From Microcebus murinus (lineage: Eukaryota; Chordata; Mammalia; Primates; Cheirogaleidae): a DNA stretch of 64,000 nucleotides. The notes beneath the pieces were generated by a model. It saw nothing but the letters and a program-made list of their open reading frames with translations. It was not told the DNA's origin and did no database searches. The stretch covers positions 101,709,001-101,773,000 of the forward strand of contig NC_134110.1 of the NCBI RefSeq assembly GCF_040939455.1, in the 5' to 3' direction. Shown here piece by piece: positions 47,301 through 59,144 of this stretch. A program made the position numbers and the translations under genes. How positions within the stretch are numbered: position 1 is the first letter of the stretch; each line of letters opens with the position of its first letter.

Positions 47301-47560
47301 TATCTAAGAAATTTTTTAAAAAGGAAGGAAAAATTAATCATTAAATGGGACTCTATGTAGTTTACCAAAGTGAGAAAAAACAAAGCAAAATACAACCAAA
47401 ATCTCTACATTGCTACTTGCAGCCACTGTTCCTTTATTAACAAATAATTTCCCATTCGGAGTTTTGTTTGTTTTACATTGATGAATTCAAACTATAAGCA
47501 ATCCATTTCTCAGCAATTACAGAATAGTAAGTAGTAAGCATTGGGGTATTTATTAATTCT
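44326..47560. other. Unique intergenic sequence
   Basis: No repeat confidently recognised over 3.2 kb. At 46530-46860 the minus strand has an 88-codon frame with a hydrophobic segment (LSIPIYAIVQLIYSVLVV) whose sense appears to continue in another frame; the plus strand has an overlapping 130-codon frame (46712-47104). Neither could be identified. Confidence 0.35.
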
Positions 47561-47589
47561 TTGTTACAAATATATATATATATATATAT

Positions 47590-47882
47590 TTTTTTTTTTT
47601 TTGAGACAGATTCTCTCTGTGTCGTGCAGGATACAGTGCTGTGGCATCAGCCTAGCTCACAGCAACCTCAAACTCCTGGGCTCAAGCGATCCTCCTGCCT
47701 CAGCCTTCTGAGTAGCTGGGACTACAGGCATGCGCCACCACACTTGGCTAATTGTTCTATTTTTAGTAGAGATGGGGTCTCACTCTTGCTCAGGCTGGTC
47801 TTGAACTCCTGACCTCAGGAGATCCTCCCACCTCGGCCTCCCAGATTGCTAGGATTACAGGCGTGAGCCACTGCACCCAGCC
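47590..47882 (-). mobile_element. Alu dimer, antisense
   Basis: T run at 47590-47601 after an (AT)n stretch (47571-47588), then both Alu monomers ending 'gccactgcacccagcc' at 47882. The strepsirrhine AT-rich linker is absent, so it is an older subfamily (AluJ-like). No clean target duplication because the left flank is AT repeat. Confidence 0.93.
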
Positions 47883-47890
47883 TGTAATAT

Positions 47891-49120
47891 AAATTAATGT
47901 AAACCAAGTGGTAGTATTTTAAAGAATTGGTCTCAATTATATAAAGAAATGGGACAACTGCTTTAAAAATTAAATATAAGCAAAAGAAATATTTAAAAAG
48001 AAATATTTGAAAAATGTAAAAAGCTTATAATTCTTGAAGCAACTTATATGTAATAAAGAAAAATTGCAATGCTGTTATACAGACATTCATTAAATTTATT
48101 TGTGGATATCTCACTTTGTTCTCAATTCATTTAAGTGGGAATCTGAGCATCTATTTCTATTTAGTGCCATTATTAATACTAGAGTAGGAGAGCTATTTCT
48201 TTGATTCTATGTGTTGCTTTCGGTCTTGATATTTTTTCACCACTGGAAGTGACCATCATAAAGTGTTGCATCATCTATTGTTTGTTGCCCAGAAAATATT
48301 GTCCTTGAACAGTTGTTTGCATTTAAAATCATATTAATTTTGTATCCTCCCCACTGAAGTATGGAAGGTTATTCTCATAGAAATTGTATTTACCAATTGT
48401 CATCTGCTAGGATTTCTGGAATGCTTTATTTATATATTATATAACAAAATACTACTTACCATTGATATAAAAAATGCTTACCTATCACTTTTGAAATAGA
48501 TACTCTTTTTTAAGACCCTAACATTTGCTAACTTGAAAAAACGTAAAAAAAATACATAACTTTTGAAAACTATCAATTTAAAAATATTATTCACCATGTA
48601 TTGTACCTAATCACATTGTACTAGATGTTGGAGTGGATATACACATACACAGAAAAGACAGCTCTTAATCTCAAAGACTATACGTTTTATTTAAGGAGAT
48701 AAGACCAATGCATTCAAAATAACTAGTGAATAGTGTAATACCAAATGCCCTAATCCAGATTAAAATCAATTTGAGTTTAAATAAGCTATTATAAATAAAA
48801 ACTTAGCATTCCTTGGCATTATATTAAAACAAGAGAGTCTCAGTTAGAAAGTAATCCACTGGACTAAAGAAATATTAGTAACTCCTGAATCAGATTGAAG
48901 GTGTTAAGATCCTGACCTTCTTAGATGCCCCAGGAAATTACACTGTTATGGTTTATTGATAATTATTATCATCTTTAAAAAATCTAATATATCTAATAAA
49001 GTATTCTTTGACGAAGAAAATCTTATCAATCTGATAAATAAAAGAGGTTTTCTAGTTAAACAAAAAAATTAGGATTTAACAATATTACATAACCATCTTC
49101 TTGTGCACTAGTTATATAGC
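47891..49120. other. Unique AT-rich intergenic sequence
   Basis: Nothing recognised. Confidence 0.45.
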
Positions 49121-49121
49121 A

Positions 49122-49640
49122 ATGATTCTCAAACCTTAAAAATAATCTTAATGGCCAGGCGTGGTGGCTCATGCCTGTAATCCTAGCACTTTGGGAGGCC
49201 GGGGCGGGCGGATTGCTCAAGGTCAGGAGTTCGAAACCAGCCTGAGCGAGACCCCGTCTCTACCAAAAATAGAAATAAATTAATTGACCAGCTAAAAATA
49301 TATATACAAAAAAAAATTAGCCGGGCATGGTGGCGCATGCCTGTAGTCCCAGCTACTCGGGAGGCTGAGGCAGTAGGATCGCTGAGCCCCGGAGATTGAG
49401 GTTGCTGTAAGCCAGGCTGAAGCCATGGCACTCACTCTAGCCTGGGCAACAAAGCGAGACTCTGTCTCAAAAATAAATAAATAAATAAATAAATAATCTT
49501 AAAATGCAGATTCCTGGTCCTAGAACCTTAGAGCTATTGAATTGGAATCTTTGGGGAGTATTTCTTATCTATCTGAATATTCAGAAAGCACCCTGGAGAT
49601 TCTAATGCAGTTACTCTAGGGAAACACAACTCTAAGAAAT
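49122..49640. mobile_element. hAT (MER5A-like) element split by an Alu
   Basis: Left part 'gcaatgattctcaaacctt' (49121-49139) and right part from 'aaaatgcagattcctggtcctagaacc' (49500) to 'tctaatgcagttactctagggaaac' (49600-49625) together make one hAT MITE. The Alu at 49152-49491 lies between them. Confidence 0.65.
49152..49491 (+). mobile_element. Strepsirrhine-type Alu with 11-bp TSD
   Basis: Sense Alu from 'tggccaggcgtggtggctc' to 'actctgtctc' plus (AAAT)n tail. Direct repeats AATAATCTTAA at 49141-49151 and 49492-49502. The linker has a 'taattgaccagctaaaaata' version of the strepsirrhine segment. Confidence 0.95.
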
Positions 49641-49689
49641 GAAAAGAAATTTATAGATGACATGGCTTCTTATCACTTAAAAGTGTAAG

Positions 49690-50515
49690 CATTCTCAAAT
49701 AGTTTACAAGCTAGGAAAAATGTTTTATTTAATACATATAATTAGAAAACTTTACCCAACGTTTAGAGAATGCATATATCCTTCTTACACACATGGAGGT
49801 TTATAAATGTTGACCACATTCAGTATCATATGGGCTACAATGTTGTCTACAACAAAATGAAGGGATAATAAAAAAAATACCTTAGAAATATGTTTAGAAA
49901 ATTTAAATTATACTTTAGATAATGAATTTATTAAAGAGTATATAGTACAAGAAATTAGAAAATACCTAGAAATTGAAACAGTAGTTAACAATCTTTCCAC
50001 AAAAAGTACATCAAACTCAGTTCCTTTATGAATTGTTTCAATTTTATACCAAATTTTCCAGAGAAGAGAAAAAATGGGAGAATTCTGAAGCTCATTTTAT
50101 AATACTAAAATTATCTTACTGCCAAAATTATATAAAAACAACAAATGAAAAGTAAATTATAAGTCAATTCACTCATGCACATAGACTCAAAAATATCTAT
50201 TGGCCAGATGAATCCCAACAATACATATAAAAGTGTAATCAGTCACATAAAAATGTTACAGTTCAGGAATTCAAGGTTGGTTTAACATTAGAAAACTTAT
50301 TAAAAGAATTCAGCACATTAATAAATTAAGAGAGTAAAATCAGATATCATTCTTAGGAGACTCAGAAAAATCATCTGACAAAATGTAAAACCTATATAAA
50401 ATGGCTTAAAAGGATAAAAAGTTTTAAACACTTAGCAAACTAGAAATAAAAGTGAGTACATACTGACAATCTACAACAAATATTATACTTAATGGTAAAA
50501 TGTTAGTGGTCAGGA
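49690..50515 (+). mobile_element. L1M ORF2 fragment
   Basis: Collinear ORF2 blocks: endonuclease end 'atgttgaccacattcagtatcatatgggc' (49807-49836), linker, and reverse transcriptase region 'tcaaggttggtttaacattagaaaac' (50270-50295) to 'aatattatacttaatggtaaaatg' (50480-50503). Heavily deleted relative to L1, all frames broken. Confidence 0.75.
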
Positions 50516-51070
50516 ACAACACAGTGTGTCTTATGCCTGCCGTCATCTCAAATAAGCATCGTTCTCCTGGAGACTCTACAAATCAGACCTGCATACGTTG
50601 CGCAAGAGGCTTCCAAACGTCACCCCTCCGACAGCCGTAGTGACAGAGGCACTCATCAGAGTTGGTGGCTCACACACACCTGGCAGAAGACAGAAGACAG
50701 AAGACACTTTTCATACCACAGTCTCCCAGATTGTAACTCAAGCGCATACGCATTTAACAGAGAGCACCAGTCCAAACGGATCTTGTAGACCCAAGCTGAT
50801 CCAAAGTGCCTACAGAATCAAGGAAGCCTGAGCTGTGTCATGATTCTTCAACCAGAGGTTTGGAGGCAGCCTGCAGTCTCTGGCATTAGCGGTGCGAGCA
50901 GCTCCCTATGCCCATAAAATCTGACGTCCACACAACCCCCACAGAGCAAATTCTTTATGTTCTGTGTTTATCTAAAAGACCCTTCATCACCAGCCTCTCT
51001 TGATCTCTCCACATGACTCACATCTCCCATTTTTGATTTCTGAAGAGAAGCGATCCCATCACTCCACAAC
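50516..51070. other. Unassigned mixed-composition sequence
   Basis: CpGs survive here (catacgttgcgcaag, cctccgacagccg), and AGAAGAC-type short repeats occur at 50684-50708. I do not recognise it. Confidence 0.35.
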
Positions 51071-51071
51071 A

Positions 51072-51545
51072 ATGTACCTGTAACAAATGACCACAAACTC
51101 GGTCACTCGAAACCACAGAAATTTATTCTCTCACAGTTCTGGAGGCCAGAAGTTTGAAATCAGTTTCACTAGGCCAAAAATCAAGGTCCCAGCAGGGGCA
51201 TGTTCCTTCAGAAGACTCCAGGGCAGTGGCCACTCCTTGCCTTGTGCAGACGCTGGTGGTTGCCAGCATTCCTTGGCTTGTGGTTGCATCACTCTCGTCT
51301 CTGCCTCTGTGCTCACATTGCCCCCTTCTCTTCTATGTGTGTCATCTCCCTCTGCCTCTCTCTTAAAAAGACACTTGTGATTGGATTTAGGGCTCACCAA
51401 GATAATGCAGGGTAATTTCTGCAGGTTAAGATCCTTAACTTAATCCCCTCTGGGAAGACCTTTTTTCCTTTGAAAGTAACATTCAAAAATTGCAGGGATT
51501 AGAACTTGCTATCTTTGGTTGGCCATTATTCGACCTACTATACCA
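51072..51545 (-). mobile_element. MLT1-type MaLR LTR, antisense
   Basis: 'tacctgtaacaaatgaccacaaactcggtc' (51074), 'ttctctcacagttctggaggccagaagt' (51125-51152), 'gtgattggatttagggctcaccaagataatgcagggtaat' (51376-51415) and 'ggccattattcgacctac' at the end are the reverse complement of an MLT1 LTR. Solo. Confidence 0.9.
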
Positions 51546-53130
51546 GGTGACCGGTGACCGGCTTTCCCCAGGACGGCTATCCTCACGCAGGCAGCAACGT
51601 GGGCTCTGCCTCTGCAGGCCGAGAAGTGATGCTGCCCGTGGCTGCCAGCATAGGGATGTGCCGCCACGGGCTTGCTGTTGCTTCTGGCATATATAAAAAG
51701 ATACTCATTTTAATTTCTAAATACACAAGCATGTTCTAAATTAAGTGGCACTTGCCCACTGACTGACACACAACTTGACACGTAATAGGAGGCCACGGAA
51801 CAGGTGTTCGGCTGAGCCAAAGAATACTGTGAGAATATTTTTCAAAGGAGATTGGATTTGGAGAAAATGTTCCCTATTTATTTCATCACAGTGGAAAAAA
51901 AAACATAGAACACATACTAGAATATTGATGTTTTAGCAAGGCCTTTTGTGTTGCAAGGAACAGAGATCAGCTCTAGAAAACAGAATTGAGGGGCAGGGGG
52001 CGGGCGGTTATTGTAAGAATGTATTCAGTGTGACTACAACGGAACACCAGGCAGACACAAAGCTATTCCTCCTGCCCCTCTCAGACCCCGTGGCTAGCAT
52101 CTGCTCCTTTACGTGCACTGTGCCTTTCTCCAAATGTATCCACTTCACAGATTATGTTTGAACATACACCATGTTGGCTGCCCCATTCGATTTCTCTCTG
52201 TGTAGCTGTAGGCAAGTTCCTCTGAGTGGTTTACTTCTAAAGACTCAAAATCTGATTGCTTCAACTTGTTTGTTTGTTTGTTTTATCCAGAGCTATACTC
52301 AATGGCTATGGATTGGCTGAGCTTGGGGTCCTAGTCAATTTCCATCCAAGGGCAGGTAGAGAAACAATTAAGTCGGGGTCATGTGATTAAGAAAACCACA
52401 CCACCTGGGGAAGAAGGGCTGTGTGAGGGAAGGGGACATCCCCCCAGAAGTGTACGTGGGCTGGGCGGCCAGGCATCCCAACCTATATCAACTACAATCT
52501 TCTGTTGTAAATCTGGATCATTGAAATTCAAATAACTCTTCATCAAGGCAGCATAGATGTGAAGGTTAAAAATCTTAAAAAGCAAAAAATACCATCTGGT
52601 TGGTATATTATAAGCATTTACTGAGGAATGGATTTTTTAAATATAATTATGCTCAAAATCTAATGTCACATTCACAGTATATCACTATTCTCTTTCTTTG
52701 TCTCTATTCCTTCCAAACCTTCAATAAATTCACTAACGGTTTTCTTGCCTTTAGTCTTATTTTCCAACTTTTCCTTTTCCCCTCGCTGGTTCTCACTGGG
52801 TTCTCTGTGAGAAAGGGTAGCTGGGCTCTGTGGGGCTCATGGGGCCAAAGAAGGGGCACATTTCTGACCCACCTCCCAGCTAGGTCTAAACTGCTAAAGT
52901 CCAAAAAGAGACCAGAGGCCTTGCTTTCCCCTTAGTGGGAGGACTTTTTTTAAATATTGAAAAAATTTAAATATTGAAGAAAGAAGGGGCACCAGCATAG
53001 AGTTGAAAATGCCAAATCAGACCAGTCCCAAAGAGGTTGCCCAGCAGGTTGCTGATCAACGTGATGTCACCTTCAGGGAAGGTGTACTTGGAAAGGATGC
53101 TGGCTTCCAGCCATACAGCATTATGTCTTA
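51546..53130. other. Unique sequence, possible old repeats
   Basis: The 51935-52470 block looks like an old interspersed repeat of unresolved family. A minus frame at 52967-53224 (85 residues) ends in a coherent-looking stretch but could not be identified. Confidence 0.35.
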
Positions 53131-53139
53131 AGTCCCACT

Positions 53140-53800
53140 GTGAATTGAGAAGAGCACAAGGCACTGAGTCAGACAGGAAAGACCCTGCCCTTGAAGAACT
53201 CCCCCCAGCAGTTGAAACATACATGGATCAAGTTATTGCACTGCAATGTCTGCACAGGAACAGAAGCTTGTACATAGTGCAGTGGCAGCTTGAGGGAGCT
53301 GGAAACATAGTCTGGGCGTTCAGGAAAGATTTCACTAAGGTGTTGTCATCTTTGGTATTTGAAAGACTTGGAGGAATTCCCCAGCAGAGAAGAGAGAAAA
53401 GGGTTAATCCTGGTACCAAAAATGTTATGTGCCCACCTGCACTGAAGCCTAGTAGTTTGGAACACAGTGGCTGGGATTTTTAGGATGTGTGACAAGGGAA
53501 GGGGTAGGAAATGAGATAGGAAGTGCAGATCTAGGCTAGATGGGGAAGGATCTGGAGATGGGTCCAAGAATCTGGATTTGCCTTGTAGTCACTGGAAGAT
53601 GTCAAAGGTTTGAAAAAGAAGAGAAAGACAAGAGTTGGGTTTGGAGAGACCAAGACAAGAGTAGATCAAAATGGGGCAGGGCTGGCTGGTGGGAAACATT
53701 TGGCAGGCATTTGTAACTATAAAACTGAAAGAGGAGCTCAGGAGGACTGAAAAAAGGCCTGGAAATGGGTAAGGTTAGGAGGGGAGAAATCTGAGACATT
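53140..53800 (-). mobile_element. L2 LINE, antisense, degraded
   Basis: 'acaaggcactgagtcagacaggaaagaccctgcccttgaagaactcc' (53157-53203) and the downstream alternation of G-rich 'ggatctggagatgggtcc' and 'gtttggagagaccaagac' sequence is the decayed antisense L2 pattern. Much of the middle is too worn to trace. Confidence 0.45.
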
Positions 53801-54430
53801 TCAAGGTAGCATCAGCTGGATTTTTCGCACTGGGAGAGAAGAGAAGCATGACCTCTATCTAAGCCGTGCTTGCGACCTTGACTGGGAAGTGCAAACAATG
53901 CCATCGACTGATTCACTTGCAGGAGAAAGGAGAGAGCTGGCTGAGCTTTAGAGAAGCTGAACTGAGGAAAGGGAGGAGTGAATAAACTAACGGTGAGCTT
54001 GGACTGGACCAGGTGGCACTTAAACTCAGGCATGACAACTCCGTGACTGTACCAGAAGCCATTGTTTTACAGGGAGAGTTGTATGGTATGTGGATTATAT
54101 CGCAATAAAGCTATTTTTGTTAAAAGAAAAAGAAAAACCAGACCAAGAAAGAATAATCCACAGAAATGAGAGAGTAAAGAGAATAGAGAGACTTCAAGAA
54201 GAAAATAAATGTCTTTTATGTCTTTCCTTACTTTTCCTCCCTTTTTGCTTCAAAAACCCTTACTCCTCTGTCATGCCTTATTCTATTCCCAGTTTCAAGT
54301 TTCCTAATTTCTAATCCTAACCATGAAAGACCTGAAATTCACTTTTATTGGAACCCAAATTTTGATGACTATGATTCAGTAGTAATGTCACATACGCTGG
54401 AATTTCCCATGAAAGCCCCTTGTCACTAGA
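53801..54430. other. Unique intergenic sequence
   Basis: 'gttttacagggagagttgtatggtatgtggattatatcgcaataaagctattttt' at 54064-54118 resembles an old L1 3' end. Otherwise nothing recognised. Confidence 0.4.
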
Positions 54431-54447
54431 GAGAAATTGTAATTCTT

Positions 54448-54533
54448 GTCTATGGCCATACCACCCTGAACTCCCCTGATCTCATCTGATGTTAGAAGCT
54501 AAGCAGGGTTTGGCCTGGTTAGTACTTAAAAGG
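54448..54533 (+). pseudogene. 5S rRNA tailless retropseudogene (3'-truncated)
   Basis: Starts 'gtctatggccataccaccctgaa', the 5' end of 5S rRNA, and runs through 'agaagctaagcagggtttggcctggttagtactt' to about residue 85, where the 5S sequence stops. There is no poly(A) tail. Perfect 14-bp direct repeats GAGAAATTGTAATT flank it at 54431-54444 and 54534-54547. This matches the described class of tailless, 3'-truncated retropseudogenes. Internal promoter elements are partly present but mutated, and the terminator is missing. Confidence 0.93.
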
Positions 54534-54547
54534 GAGAAATTGTAATT

Positions 54548-54863
54548 TTTATTTGGAGAATTTTTATTTGCATATGCAGAATGTCGCAAAAATTAATGGA
54601 CTGTAACAAAATGAAACATTTTATTTGCTTAATTTTTAAAAAAATCATTTTGAACAATCATATTAAGGACTCTTAAGAGTGAAGCTTTTAATATAGCAGA
54701 ACCATATGTAAATACTAAAATATTCATTGAGAACAAATTCTGTATATTGGATAAATTCATAATGCTGAATGTTATTACTTCAAGATAGAGTATTGATATA
54801 CTCACTGATGTGTGATAGATAGGAAAAGTTATTTCAAAATTATTTATTAATAATTTAATTTTA
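54548..54863. other. AT-rich intergenic sequence
   Basis: No feature recognised. Confidence 0.4.
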
Positions 54864-55196
<333 letters not shown>

Positions 55197-55299
55197 TATT
55201 TTTATATGCTAGAAGGTGAAACAGTATGTTTTTTACATAAAAGAACAAAATTATCAAAAGAATAAAAATAGTACTACAATTTTAAATGGGGGAGGCAGT

Positions 55300-55665
55300 T
55301 ATGAACTACATGTTTGTGCCTCCTCCCCCAATTCACATGTTGAAACCCTCACCCCCAGGGGCGTGGCCTTAGGAGATGGGGCTTTGGGAGGAGATTGGGT
55401 TCACAGGAGGCTATTTGGATGGAGCCCCTATGATGAGATCCATGTCCCAATAAGAGCAAGATACTAGAGCTCTGTCTCTGCCATGTGAGCACACAGTGAA
55501 AAGACAGCTAGCTGTCTGCAAGCCAGGAAGAGCTCCCTTACCAGAACCTGACTACACGGGCACTCTGGTGGCAGACTTCCTGCCTCCAGAGCTGTGATAA
55601 ATAGATGTGTGTTGTAAGAAACCCAGTCTATGGTTCTTTTCTTACAGTAGCCCAAACTGAGTTGG
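55300..55665 (+). mobile_element. MaLR (MST/MLT1) LTR, sense
   Basis: 'caattcacatgttgaaaccctcacccccaggg' (55329-55360), 'ttaggagatggggctttgggaggagattggg', 'tctctgccatgtgagcacacagtg' and 'cctccagagctgtgataaatagatgtgtgttgtaagaaacccagtctatgg' follow the MST/MLT1 sense order. Solo LTR. Confidence 0.9.
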
Positions 55666-58460
55666 GGGATGGGAAGACAGGGAGGGAAAGACCCAATTCA
55701 GAATGACCCTGTAATAATGCAGCTCAGAACATGGTCACCTCATGACGCTCTTCTGCTTGAAACTCTCCCATCTCATCCCAAATAGAAGCCAAGGGCTTTC
55801 CATGGCCTTTAAGTCTCTGTGCTCCCTGGGTCACCCCTCCTTACCTGCCTGACCTGGTCTCACATTTTCTAGTACTTAAATAATACCCCATGAAGTAAAT
55901 AAAAAGTATACACAAACATATTTTTAGTCCAAGCTATGGTCCATTGTTAAGAGCTCTGTGTGTGCATCAAGGATTTATTTATAAGAAGCCAATGCAAACA
56001 GTGAGTAATGCTGACAATTCTATGAATGCGTATTTCTACATAAAAATAATTTGTAGATAAAAATAACCTTAGTAAAACCACTTGGATTTTTTTTGCAATA
56101 TATATATGCTTTATTTGAATATATTCTTATGTTTTCCCCACATATTGAACTTTTTGTATTGATTGTTAACTCTGAGTACAGAGAATATTTTTGCATCATT
56201 TTCATAAGTTTTACCAGATAGATTTAAGACAGTCCATAATATATGCTGTTGAATGTTTGCAAAGACAAGACCAAGAGGAAGCACCGTGTTTACGACACTG
56301 TCGGAACAGTCCCTAGACACTGAGTTGTATACTATCTCGTCATAAAGCTCTGCTTCGATTAAATAAATAAATAATTAAAAATGGTTGGCATTTATAATAT
56401 TTGAAAAAATAAAATCCTTCAAGAGATATCAGAAAACATACACACACACACACACACATTTTAATGAGATTTTCCATTTCAGAATCTAAAGAACATCTGG
56501 TTCATTTGAGGACATATATCATAATCTTAAGAATGTGAAGTGGCTAAAGCCCAGGAGAATAAAATGCAGTGGAAAGTATATTCAGCATTATTGGAAATGT
56601 ATTTTATTGCAAAACAGTAAAGATTTATGACTGAATCGTGAGGATTAGCAGTATAGTTTTCTCACCTTCTTTTTTAAATAAATCATATTAATAATAGCTT
56701 TTAAAAACATCAGCAAGGTACAGTATAATTTTTAAGTCACATAATAGTGAGTAGAAACATTACTAAGCCAATTAAAATTTATATTCAAAATTCCCTAGTA
56801 AATTTACCTGCAATTATTTTAGAGTCTGTGAAGAAGGTTTCCATCTTGCTGACCTGAATTTAATTACTGTTTAATGTATTTTATGCCCATCTGTTCAAAA
56901 TTTTAAAAAGTTTTACATAGATTATTAATTATATGTCATATTCTCCTGGTCTAATTGAAGGCATATGAAAGTAGGAGAATTAACAAAGAATAGAAGTTTG
57001 CTGTGTATCTTGATGTCCTGAATTTAACAGGGTATAAATAGTGTTCACTTACAAATTCACTCTTCAAAGAACACAAATACAAGAGATCTGTAATGCTACA
57101 AAGACAAAGCTAGCATCCAGCAACAGGATAATTAACTAAATGTGCATTATGGAAAGCAGATTTCATGACAGATTATAATGGAAGAAATATTTCAGTATTT
57201 ACAGCAAATATTCTGACTACAAACTTTATATGATTTTCTTCCTCATAAGTTTTAAGAATATGGGCGGAATGCAAGTGCAATTCTCAGAGCCCTGTGGGTG
57301 CTAGTGTCAGCAGGTAGGCTTTTCAGATTCAGATTTCACTGTGCACTGTGTCCAGCTCAGCTCTGTAAGCACATCTGTGAGTCCTCTTGCCTCTAACTAA
57401 ATCTATTTATTCCTTTTGGGAATGTATAACACAAGACTTTTACAAAAATGTGGTATAAAGCTTAGGCAGTGTTCTAATTGGCAAGTTACCTCTTCCATGA
57501 CTTTTTTCACACTCTCTTAGCCTCTGTCCAATTATCACATGCCTCCCTAACACCTGTCATGGGAGGGTGCTACCTGGGAAAGAGATCTGTGTGGAGGGAA
57601 CCCTCCAAGTCTAGTTTGGGGATGGTTTCCATTGGCCTCCTCAAATGTAGTCCTTTCTCTACCCTCTGCCCTCCGCCCTCTGCCCTTTTGGAAACAGAGC
57701 CAACTTTATACAGCTAGTAAACCAAGAATATTCTATACCTTGAGGGATAATGGGCTGGCTCTCTGTCCAGAAATTCACACCTTTGTGTTTCCATAACAGA
57801 GAAACCCCAATGGAAAGCTATAAGCGTTTCCAGACTTGCAAGTCCGATGGAAACAGGGAATAACTTACAAGTTATAGACTAAGTTGCCAGGCTTCCTGCT
57901 TACCAGGAAGGATCTGAGCACCACTTGGTTCACCTTTTCCCAAATTCCCATTAATATCTCCAGAATATATACAAAAATACATCAAAGCTTATATCTGCAT
58001 TGTAAACTAAGGTTGGCACACAAGATTCCAGCATCCAGGGCAAAATTTTACTACTTAGCGCATTAACAGGGCTCCACGGAAACACAGAATCATGGGTCAC
58101 CTGGCACCTACTCTGGTACAGTGCAGTTGGGAAGAAGGAATTAGTAAAACAGTTTGATTTACTACCACTGCGTCTCCCGAGCTAACTCGTTCATTTTAAA
58201 CTCCCATCTCTGTTACCCACCAGAGACTGAAACTGCCAGTTAAAAATACAGCCCATATCCTACAAGGCAAAGACACTTGAAGGAAAAAATACTCTAGGCA
58301 AGAGAAGAGAGAAAAGTCCTGAAAGAAGTGTGTGCTGAGGAATCTCATCTTTTATGTACCGAATCTGGACCACAAAAAAACTACTTCCTAGGCTGTAAGA
58401 GCACAGCAGGTAGAAAGCAATACAGAGCTAGGCTCGCCTCCATGTAAAAGGATGGCACTA
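55666..58460. other. Unique AT-rich intergenic sequence
   Basis: A short (CA)n run at 56438-56458 is the only clear repeat. 55710-55865 ('catggtcacctcatgacgctcttctgc..ctcccatctcatccc') resembles the L2 3' domain. No coding evidence. Confidence 0.4.
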
Positions 58461-58469
58461 AATGCACGT

Positions 58470-59000
58470 TGAACGTACTAGACAAGACTCTTTCTGTTGG
58501 AAGTGACAGAAACCTAAATCATCTTAAGCCAGAAGGAAGTTTATAATGGCTCAGATAATCTACACCACAGAAAGGGCAGAGTCACGCTGGCTTCAGGGGC
58601 AACTACACCCAAGCGTCGTGTCCCCCACCCTCCCCTTCCTTGCTTCCCACCTTCTTTTCCCCCCTTCCTCACATTCTTCCCCTTGTCTTCCATCTCCTTT
58701 CTTCCCCACCTTCCTCCCTCTGTCCCCTTCTTCACCTTTCCTTTCTGTCTGCCAACTTCATTCCAAGTGCAGACAGACAGACAGACAGACAGCCTCCGCA
58801 CGGCGGGGAAACACGGCTCCCAGCACCCCTGTTCCCGAACCAGAGGGTAACGGCAGGGAGAAACCGGCTTCCCTGCCAGCTCTGTTTTAACTTTGAGGAA
58901 GGACGCAGAGCAGCTTGGCTTGAGTCACTTCCTTATCTCTGTGGCAGGAGAGAGAGTATGTGACCAGCATGGCCTCAGTCACATCTCTGTCTCTGTGATT
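58470..59000. other. Old interspersed repeat (family unresolved) with pyrimidine tract
   Basis: Opens with 'ctctttctgttggaagtgacagaaacctaaatcatcttaagc' (58488-58530), a block I associate with an old LTR or MER family. It encloses a 140-bp pyrimidine-rich stretch (58618-58760) and a (GACA)n run (58770-58792). Confidence 0.45.
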
Positions 59001-59144
59001 GGAGTGGGAGGAAAGACATAGCTAAAGGAAGGGAGAAATGTCATCAGAAAAAAAGGATAAAAGATAATGTATATGTTCATATAAATGCCTGCAAAGCATC
59101 GGAAATTATGCTAGGTCAGTATTAACTTTTGAGGTATACTTTTT

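Noticed and set aside
52967..53224. 85-codon minus frame with a coherent-looking C-terminal half
   Set aside because: I could not connect it to any protein family, and no retrocopy features (poly(A), TSD) are visible.
53037..53483. 148-codon plus frame
   Set aside because: Overlaps degraded antisense L2-like sequence and has no motif; most likely chance.
54448..54533. Possible functional 5S rRNA gene
   Set aside because: Only about 85 of 120 nt are present, the terminator and 3' stem are missing and the promoter region is mutated.
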